NCBI RefSeq assembly: GCF_900624995.1
Contig: NZ_UYXQ01000003.1
Span: 62,001 to 126,000, forward strand
Source of the DNA: Pseudomonas antarctica
GTDB lineage: Bacteria; Pseudomonadota; Gammaproteobacteria; Pseudomonadales; Pseudomonadaceae
Reading direction: 5' to 3'
DNA length: 64,000 nucleotides
The notes under the pieces are model-generated. The model did not search any database. It worked only from the letters and a program-made list of their open reading frames with translations, and was not told the DNA's origin. The translations under genes and the position numbers were made by a program. Of this stretch, positions 58,028 through 64,000 are shown one piece after another. The stretch's first letter is position 1. The number at the start of each line of letters is the position of its first letter.

Positions 58028-59388
58028 TCAGTGACTCCCCGGCGCTTTGAGAATAGCGCTGTGCAGCGAGTCCTTCGGCGCATTTGAGCCAGGCGAACGC
58101 ACTTGAATGATCAACAACGCGGCGATCACCGCCGGAATCGCGCAGAAGAAGAAAATCTGCTCCACCGGAATATGCATTGCCAGCAACAGGCTGCCAAACA
58201 GCGGCCCCAGGATTGAACCAAATCGCCCCACTCCGAGCGCCCAGCCGGTGCCGGTGGCGCGCACGTGCGCCGGGTAGAAATTACTGGCGAACGCATTGAG
58301 GGTCAGCTGGCCGCCGATAATGCAGAACCCCGCGGCGAACACACAGGCCACCAGATAGCGCGGATTATCGTGGTTCAAGCCGAGCAGAACGGTGCACACC
58401 GCAGCCGCCGCCAACACACCGGACAGTAGCCGCACTTTGCTTTTCAGGCGGTCGGCAAACCAGGCCATGCCAATGGCGCCCAAGGTGCCGGCGAACAGGA
58501 ACATTGAGGTCACCAGATTGGCTTCCTTCAATTCCAGGCCGCTTTCCAGCAGCAACGACGGCAACCAGCTGATCATGAAATACAGCAGGATCAGGCTGAC
58601 AAAAAAGGTCGCCCAGATCAGCAGGGTCGGGCGCGCGTAGCCGTTGCGGAACAGCTCCACCACCGTGAGTTTGCTGCCTTGTTCCTGGCGGTTTTCGGCA
58701 TCACTGGCCAGCGGCGGTTGCCAGTCGGGCAGCATGCGCGCCGTAACCTTTTGCAGCCGCCTATAAGGCGGTGCATCACGCAGCAAACGCGGCAGGGATT
58801 CAGGCAACAGCCACACCAAGAAAGGAAACAACAGCAACGGCGTCACACCACCGGCCAGGAAGACCGCCTGCCACCCGTAGCCGTCGATAAACCCCGCCGC
58901 CACGAAACCGCCCGCTGCGCCGCCGAATGAGAAACCACAGGCTGCCAACGTCACCATCAAGGTGCGCATGCGGAGTCCGACATCAGCGCCATGGCGCTCG
59001 GCATCGCGCCGCCCATGCCGATGCCGCAGATAAACCGCGCGGCCATCAGGCTGGTCAGGGAATTGGCGAACACCATCAGTACCGTGAGGCTGGCGTAGAT
59101 CAACACGCAGCCGAGCAGGATACGTCGCACGCCGAACCGGTCGGCCAGCGGCGTCACCAGCAATGAGCCCAACGTCAGGCCCAGCAGGTTGGCGCTGAAC
59201 ACGGGGCCGAACGCGGCTTTTTCCAGGCTCCAATCCTTGGCCAATGCCGGCACCACATAACCCAGCACTTGGGCATCGTAGCCATCGGTTACCAGCAGCA
59301 ACGCCAGCAACAGGAGGATCAACCACTGGTAGCGCGACACCGGACGGGCGTCGAGTGCCGCGAGAAAGCTGGCAATCTGATTGTGCAT
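58028..59388 (-). pseudogene. frameshifted MFS aromatic-acid transporter
   Basis: The N-terminal part reads in one frame from ATG at 59388 (YQWLILLLLALLLVTDGYDAQVLGYVVPAL ... GGAMPSAMALMSD), the MFS sugar/aromatic-acid pattern. Near 58970 the frame shifts, and the rest (LRTLMVTLAACGFSFGGAAGG ... FSNLLL-type helices to the end) continues in another frame to 58028. The joint lacks the usual five or so residues between MSD and (M/L)RTL, so a deletion of about 10 bases fits. Family members such as PcaK import aromatic acids. It lies 75 bp downstream of maiA and would have gone with the homogentisate genes. A sequencing error is possible. Confidence 0.8.
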
Positions 59389-59430
59389 CGCAAGGTACCT
59401 GTTATTTTTATAAGGATGACGCCGATCAAC

Positions 59431-59458
59431 TGTGGGAGCTGGCTTGCCAGCTCCCACA
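59431..59458. repeat. minimal REP hairpin
   Basis: TGTGGGAGCTGGC-TT-GCCAGCTCCCACA is a perfect 13 bp stem with a two-base loop, between the transporter pseudogene and maiA. Confidence 0.85.
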
Positions 59459-59463
59459 TTGAT

Positions 59464-60108
59464 TTAGGGTGTGGCAGGGGTATCGGGTTGATTAGCTGGA
59501 TGCGCCTGCACAAATGCCGGATGCTGCGCCGCCAACGCGGCTACCCGCCCGATGCGCGGGTACGCCGCCAGCGGCACGTTGAAGCGCTCCGCCGCGTACA
59601 GCTGCGGAATCAGAAACGCGTCCGCCAGCCCCGGCTGTTCACCAAAACAAAAGCCTGTATCGCCAATCAACTGCTCCACCGCACTCAAGCCTTGGCTGAT
59701 CCAATGCCCGATCCACTCGAGCAAGTGCGCCTCATCATGCCCCCACTTGCGCAGCAAGTTCTGAGTGCTGGAGTTGTGCAGCGGGTGAATATCGCAGCCG
59801 ATGATCGACGCCACCGCGCGCTCATGGGCACGGGTCGCCAGGTCTTTGGCAAGCAACGGCACCTGTGGATAACGTTCGTCCAGGTACTCGATGATCGCCG
59901 GCGACTGAATCAACAGGTCGCCGTCATCGGTACGCAAGGCCGGCACACGGCCCTGTGGGTTGATCGCCAGGTATTCAGGCTGGCGATTAGCGCCGCCCGG
60001 CGGCACCAGCAGGTTGACCGGCACGGCGGTGAAGTCCAACCCCTTGAGCGCCAGCGCGATACGTACCCGGTATGACGAAGTGGAGCGGTAGTAAGTGTAG
60101 AGTTCCAT
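59464..60108 (-). CDS. maiA: maleylacetoacetate isomerase
   Basis: The 214-residue zeta-class glutathione transferase isomerises maleylacetoacetate to fumarylacetoacetate. The zeta signature near the start, YYRSTSSYRVRIALALKGL, contains the catalytic Ser pair, and NPQGRVPAL and the C-terminal helical domain follow. The ATG gives MELYTYYRS; the longer frame is within fahA. It is the last working gene of the hmgA-fahA-maiA run. Confidence 0.95.
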   Translation of the reverse strand: MELYTYYRSTSSYRVRIALALKGLDFTAVPVNLLVPPGGANRQPEYLAINPQGRVPALRTDDGDLLIQSPAIIEYLDERYPQVPLLAKDLATRAHERAVASIIGCDIHPLHNSSTQNLLRKWGHDEAHLLEWIGHWISQGLSAVEQLIGDTGFCFGEQPGLADAFLIPQLYAAERFNVPLAAYPRIGRVAALAAQHPAFVQAHPANQPDTPATP

Positions 60109-60119
60109 CGCCCGGCCCT

Positions 60120-61406
60120 CTACCGCGCCGCAACCACGGTGCCACGGCATTCGCCGAAGCCGATGGAGGCAAACCCTTCGCGGCTGCACCGTGCGCGCAG
60201 GATGATTTCGTCGCCGTCCTCGAGGAATTTACGCACCTCGCCCGAGGCCAGTTCAATCGGCTTTTTGCCGCCTTCGGTGATTTCCAGCAGGCTACCGAAC
60301 TGCCCCGGCTGCGGCCCGGACAAGGTGCCTGAACCAAACAGGTCACCGGCCTGCAACTGGCAACCGTTGACGCTGTGGTGGGCAACCATTTGCGCCACGG
60401 TCCAGTACATGTGCTGAGTGTTGCTCAGGGTCAGGCGATGTTCCGCCAGGTTTTGCTCACGCATCGCGGCGGTGCTCAGCAACACTTCCAGTTCGATATC
60501 AAAGCCGCCGGCCGCCTGGTCACGCGTGTCCAGCAGGTACGGCAGCGGTTGTGGATCGCCCTGCGGACGCGCCGGTTGCGCTTTACGGAACGGTTCCAGC
60601 GCTTCGGCCGTCACCACCCATGGCGAGACGCTGGTGATGAAGCTTTTCGACAGAAACGGCCCCAACGGCTGGTATTCCCAAGCCTGGATATCCCGCGCCG
60701 ACCAGTCGTTGAGCAGGCAGAAACCGGCGATGTGCTCGGCGGCGTCGCCAATCGCAATCGAGTCGCCCATGGCATTGCCCTGGCCGATCCAGATGCCCAG
60801 TTCCAATTCGTAATCCAGGCGCGCGCAGGGGCCGAAGGTTGGCTCGGTCTGGCCGGCCGGCAGGGTCTGGCCTTTAGGGCGACGTACCTCGGTACCCGAG
60901 GGGCGAATGGTTGAGGCGCGGCCGTGATAGCCAATCGGCACGTATTTGTAGTTCGGCAGCAAGGGGTTGTCGGGGCGGAACAGTTTGCCGACGTTCTGCG
61001 CATGTTCGATGCCGACGTAGAAGTCGGTGTAGTCGCTGATTTTTGCCGGTAAGTGCATCTGGCAATCGGCAGCCAGATGCAGCACCTGCGCTTCACGGCG
61101 TTGCAGCTTACTGCCTTCGGCAAGCAACTCCAGCAGGCGTTCGCGCAGGGCTACGCGCGGGCCACGGCCGAGTTCAAAAAAGGCGTTCAGTTGGCCGCCA
61201 ACGGTGGCTTCAACAGCGCGACGCGCCTCACCGTCAAACTCATCCAGGGCGGCGTGCAGGTCGAGGATCGCGTCGCCAATCGCTACGCCGCTGCGCGGTG
61301 CCGAGCCGTTGATGCTGAACACGCCCAGCGGCAGGTTCTGCAGGGGAAAATCGCGGTGACCGTTGGCGCTGGTCACCCAGCTGCGGGTTGGCATGGGTTG
61401 AGTCAT
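60120..61406 (-). CDS. fahA: fumarylacetoacetase
   Basis: The 428-residue enzyme cleaves fumarylacetoacetate to fumarate and acetoacetate. It has the small N-terminal domain (WVTSANGHRDFPLQNLPLGVFS), the metal-binding part DYTDFYVGIEHA, and later DYELELGIWIGQGN and WSARDIQAWEYQPLGPF. It follows hmgA by 3 bp and precedes maiA by 11 bp. Confidence 0.96.
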   Translation of the reverse strand: MTQPMPTRSWVTSANGHRDFPLQNLPLGVFSINGSAPRSGVAIGDAILDLHAALDEFDGEARRAVEATVGGQLNAFFELGRGPRVALRERLLELLAEGSKLQRREAQVLHLAADCQMHLPAKISDYTDFYVGIEHAQNVGKLFRPDNPLLPNYKYVPIGYHGRASTIRPSGTEVRRPKGQTLPAGQTEPTFGPCARLDYELELGIWIGQGNAMGDSIAIGDAAEHIAGFCLLNDWSARDIQAWEYQPLGPFLSKSFITSVSPWVVTAEALEPFRKAQPARPQGDPQPLPYLLDTRDQAAGGFDIELEVLLSTAAMREQNLAEHRLTLSNTQHMYWTVAQMVAHHSVNGCQLQAGDLFGSGTLSGPQPGQFGSLLEITEGGKKPIELASGEVRKFLEDGDEIILRARCSREGFASIGFGECRGTVVAAR

Positions 61407-61409
61407 CGG

Positions 61410-62693
61410 TTATCTCCGGTTCGGGTTGAAGGTGGCAGGCAGCGAGGCCCAGCACGCGTCGTAAGAAGGTTGCAGCTGCGGGCATTCCAGGGCGAACTGG
61501 GTCGGGCGCAGCACTTGGCTGGTTTCGAACATGAAGGCCATGGTGTTATCGATCTTGTGCGGCGCCAGCTCGACGTTGATGGCCTTGGTGCACGTTTCGC
61601 CGTCCGGGCCGTGGGCGCTCATGCAGCTGTGCAGCGACGCGCCGCCGGGCAGGAAGCCTTCGGCCTTGGCGTCGTAGGCGCCCTGGATCAGGCCCATGTA
61701 TTCGTTCATCAGGTTGCGGTGGAACCACGGCGGACGGAAGGTGTTCTCGGCCACCATCCAGCGCGGCGGGAAGATCACGAAGTCGAGGTTGGCCAGGCCG
61801 TGCACGCTGGGGGGCGAGGTCAATACGGTAAAGATCGACGGGTCCGGGTGATCGAAACTCACCGTACCGAGGGTGTTGAAACGGCGCAGGTCGTATTTGT
61901 ACGGCACGTTATTGCCGTGCCAGGCGACCACGTTCAGCGGGGAATGGTCGAGCTCACAGGCCCACAACTCGCCGAGGAATTTTTGTACCAGCGTGGTCGA
62001 TTTCTGGTGGTCTTCGTAGTGGGCCACCGGGGTGAGGAAATCACGCGGGTTGGCCAGGCCGTTGCTGCCAATCGGGCCCAGGTCCGGGAGGCGCAGCGGC
62101 GCGCCGTGGTTTTCCGCGATGTAGCCGCGCGCTTGGGCGTCCAGCAGTTCGACGCGAAATTTCAGGCCCCGGGGCAGCACGACGATTTCCAGCGGCTCGA
62201 CGTCCAGCACGCCGAGTTCGGTGGCGATGCGCAGGCGGCCCTGCTCGGGCACGATCAACAGTTCGCCATCGGCGTTGAAGAACACGCGCTCCATCGAACG
62301 GTTAGCGCGGTAGTTGTAGATGCTGATGCCGGACGGTTTTTCCGACCCTGAGTTTGCGACCACGCCGACCAGCCCGTCGATAAAGTCCGTCGGCTCGCCG
62401 GGAATATCCAACGGGTTCCAGCGCAACCGATTCGGCGTCACCGCGCCCAACGGCCCACCGGCCAACTGCCGCTCAAGCTTGACGAAGGCCGGGTGATTGG
62501 CCGACGGCTGGATGCGGTACAGCCAGGTGCGGCGGGCTTCGCTGCGCACCATGGTGAAGGCCGTGCCGGAGAACAGTTCGGTGTAGAGGCCGTAGGGCGC
62601 TTTTTGCGGGGAATTGTGGCCGACGGGCAGCGCGCCGGGCAGGGCTTCGCTGGCGAATTCATTGCCAAAGCCCGATTGGTATTCGAGGTTCAT
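61410..62693 (-). CDS. hmgA: homogentisate 1,2-dioxygenase
   Basis: The 427-residue iron dioxygenase opens the ring of homogentisate, the key intermediate in tyrosine and phenylalanine breakdown. It opens with [19 protein letters not shown], and iron-site motifs [19 protein letters not shown] and [10 protein letters not shown] are visible. It is first in the operon and divergent from hmgR. Confidence 0.97.
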   Translation of the reverse strand: MNLEYQSGFGNEFASEALPGALPVGHNSPQKAPYGLYTELFSGTAFTMVRSEARRTWLYRIQPSANHPAFVKLERQLAGGPLGAVTPNRLRWNPLDIPGEPTDFIDGLVGVVANSGSEKPSGISIYNYRANRSMERVFFNADGELLIVPEQGRLRIATELGVLDVEPLEIVVLPRGLKFRVELLDAQARGYIAENHGAPLRLPDLGPIGSNGLANPRDFLTPVAHYEDHQKSTTLVQKFLGELWACELDHSPLNVVAWHGNNVPYKYDLRRFNTLGTVSFDHPDPSIFTVLTSPPSVHGLANLDFVIFPPRWMVAENTFRPPWFHRNLMNEYMGLIQGAYDAKAEGFLPGGASLHSCMSAHGPDGETCTKAINVELAPHKIDNTMAFMFETSQVLRPTQFALECPQLQPSYDACWASLPATFNPNRR

Positions 62694-62733
62694 GGATCAT
62701 CCTCTGTACGGAAGTTGTTTTTATCGTAATCCA

Positions 62734-62750
62734 GTTACGCATAACGTAAT
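62734..62750. promoter_or_regulatory. palindrome in hmgA-hmgR control region (candidate HmgR operator)
   Basis: GTTACGCATAACGTAAT contains TTACG-CATAA-CGTAA, a perfect 5 bp dyad with a 5-base centre. It lies about 40 bp upstream of hmgA and 64 bp upstream of hmgR. P. putida HmgR is known to bind a 17-base palindrome in the same gap, so the match in length and place is suggestive. Confidence 0.6.
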
Positions 62751-62813
62751 TTGATCACTGTCGACCGTCAAGCTATAAAGACGCCCATTCATCTCTCGGA
62801 TTCTCGCCCCTTC

Positions 62814-63593
62814 ATGGAAAAGCCACGCGACACCGGTAAACAGAAAGTCCGCTCGGCCGAAGTGGGCACCGATATCCTCAAGGCCCTCGCCGAACTGTCC
62901 CCGGCCACTTCGCTGTCGCGCCTGGCCGAGCATGTGCAGATGCCGGCGAGCAAGGTCCACCGCTATTTGCAGGCGCTGATTGCCTCAGGCTTTGCTGAGC
63001 AGAATACCGCCACCAACCATTACGGCCTGGGCCGTGAAGCGTTGCGCGTGGGACTGGCCGCGCTGGGCAGCATGGATGTGTTGAAAGTCGGCGCCCTGCC
63101 CCTGGCGGAGCTGCGCGATGAATTGAATGAAACCTGCTTTTTAGCGGTGTGGGGCAACCAGGGCGCGACGGTGGTGCACATCGAGCCGGCGGTGCGCGCG
63201 ATCACGGTAGTGACGCAATTGGGTTCAGTGCTGCCACTGCTCAGCTCGTCCACCGGGCTGGTGTTCAGCGCTTACCTGCCATCGCGGGAAACCATGGCGT
63301 TGCGTGAGCGTGAGATCCAAGCCGGTCTCGCCCATGCCTTGGCCGACGATCAGGCCTATGCCAGCGCATGCGAACAGATCCGCAGCCGTGGCCTGCACTT
63401 TGTGCATGGTTTGCTGATGCCCGGCGTCGACGCATTGTCGGCGCCGGTGTTCAATGCGGTCGGCCAGGTGGCGGCGGTGATGACCGTGGTCGGCCCTACC
63501 TCACTGTTCCACGCCGATGAAGATGGCCCGGCGGCGCAGCATTTGCTGGCGGCGACCCGGGCCGTGAGTTGGCGCATGGGCTATCAGCCCTGA
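62814..63593 (+). CDS. hmgR: IclR-family repressor HmgR
   Basis: The 259-residue protein has an IclR winged helix (GTDILKALAELSPATSLSRLAEHVQMPASKVHRYLQALIASGFAEQ) and an effector domain (KVGALPLAELRDELNETCFLAVWGNQGATVVHIEP). Its place, divergent to hmgA, matches HmgR of P. putida, which releases DNA when homogentisate is bound. The ATG at 62814 starts MEKPRDTGKQKV; the frame upstream crosses the operator and is not coding. Confidence 0.9.
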   Translation: MEKPRDTGKQKVRSAEVGTDILKALAELSPATSLSRLAEHVQMPASKVHRYLQALIASGFAEQNTATNHYGLGREALRVGLAALGSMDVLKVGALPLAELRDELNETCFLAVWGNQGATVVHIEPAVRAITVVTQLGSVLPLLSSSTGLVFSAYLPSRETMALREREIQAGLAHALADDQAYASACEQIRSRGLHFVHGLLMPGVDALSAPVFNAVGQVAAVMTVVGPTSLFHADEDGPAAQHLLAATRAVSWRMGYQP

Positions 63594-63594
63594 G

Positions 63595-64000
63595 TCAATC
63601 GTCCCAGCGTGACAGGGCCACCGCCACGCGATTTTCCAAGGCCTTGACCTGCGCCCCGGCCACCACGTAATTGTTGCTGATCATCGAGAACACCAACCGG
63701 CGCCCATGCGCGCCGGTGATGTAACCGCTCAACGAGGATACGCCGCCCATGGAGCCGGTTTTGGCATGCAGGTTGTTTTGCGCCGGTGTGCCGCGCAGGC
63801 GATAGCGCAGGCTGCCGCCGGTCATGCGGTCGGTGTTGCCGGCAATCGGCAGCGCGTTGTACCAGGCGTTGAACCACGGCTGTTTGCTCGCGGCCAGCAG
63901 CAAGTCGGTGAGGGTTTGCGCCGACACCAGGTTCTGCCGCGACAGGCCGGAACCGTCAACCTGCTTCAGCGTCGCGGTGTCCACACCCTGGCGTTTGAGA
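63595..64000 (-). CDS. dacB: C-terminal part of PBP4-type D-Ala-D-Ala carboxypeptidase, partial
   Basis: The last 134 codons are in the window, and the frame is open to the final base. It has the SxN motif in GSGLSRQN and the KTG motif in HAKTGSMGG, with NYVVAGAQVKALENRVAVAL near the end. This is the S13 family (DacB/PBP4), which trims or cuts peptidoglycan cross-links in the periplasm. The catalytic SxxK lies beyond the window. Its stop is 1 bp from the convergent hmgR stop. Confidence 0.88.
   Translation of the reverse strand, partial: LKRQGVDTATLKQVDGSGLSRQNLVSAQTLTDLLLAASKQPWFNAWYNALPIAGNTDRMTGGSLRYRLRGTPAQNNLHAKTGSMGGVSSLSGYITGAHGRRLVFSMISNNYVVAGAQVKALENRVAVALSRWDD

Overview
The window reads as a chromosomal core segment of a fluorescent Pseudomonas, most likely of the P. 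fluorescens group. GC content is high, gene order is Pseudomonas-like (tadA-cumA, pdxJ-recO-era-rnc-lepB-lepA, lptFG, pepA-holC-valS, Lon-Icp-YhhN), and the gaps carry many REP/REPIN palindromes. I see no prophage, insertion sequence with a transposase, CRISPR array, tRNA or rRNA gene.

Layout. 0-0.5 kb: the end of a Fis-type sigma54 regulator and glpM. 0.6-7.9 kb: a tightly overlapping six-gene minus-strand operon encoding a HAD-IB phosphatase, a class III aminotransferase, an alpha/beta hydrolase, a GNAT-fold acyltransferase, a sensor kinase and an NtrC-type regulator. It is preceded by a well-formed sigma54 promoter and, about 100 bp upstream of that, a double palindrome of the kind an enhancer-binding protein would use. 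It looks like a self-regulated metabolic module of unknown product and is the best candidate here for an undescribed system. 8-10 kb: a MipA/OmpV porin and a 1 kb palindromic repeat element. 10-15.5 kb: a second-type Lon protease, a chagasin-like inhibitor, a YhhN membrane protein and cmoAB for tRNA wobble modification. 15.5-25.9 kb (minus strand): tadA, the multicopper oxidase cumA, pdxJ, recO, era, rnc, lepB, lepA, lptG, lptF. 26-35 kb: pepA, holC, a small hypothetical gene, valS, rlmF, an HU gene, yejK and a membrane-anchored glutaredoxin.

35-45 kb is an iron-uptake region. A minus-strand run (DUF3649, PepSY membrane protein, DUF3325, FecI-type sigma factor, FecR-type anti-sigma, TonB receptor) lies divergent to a complete fecI-fecR-fecA ferric citrate system, and one Fur-box-like site sits between them. 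The receptor of the minus-strand run lacks the N-terminal signalling domain that FecR normally senses; FecA has it.

45-56.8 kb: a LysR gene divergent from an MFS exporter, an HPF-like ribosome protein, a LysR/serine dehydratase/serine transporter locus, DUF3509, PsiE and DUF6124 genes, a LexA-controlled yebG, a leucine-dehydrogenase-like gene whose catalytic lysine is replaced by threonine, and a SirB1 protein. 56.9-57.9 kb holds the second copy of the 1 kb element. 58-63.6 kb is the homogentisate pathway (hmgA, fahA, maiA) with divergent hmgR and a downstream aromatic-acid-type MFS transporter broken by a frameshift. The window ends inside a PBP4-type dacB gene.
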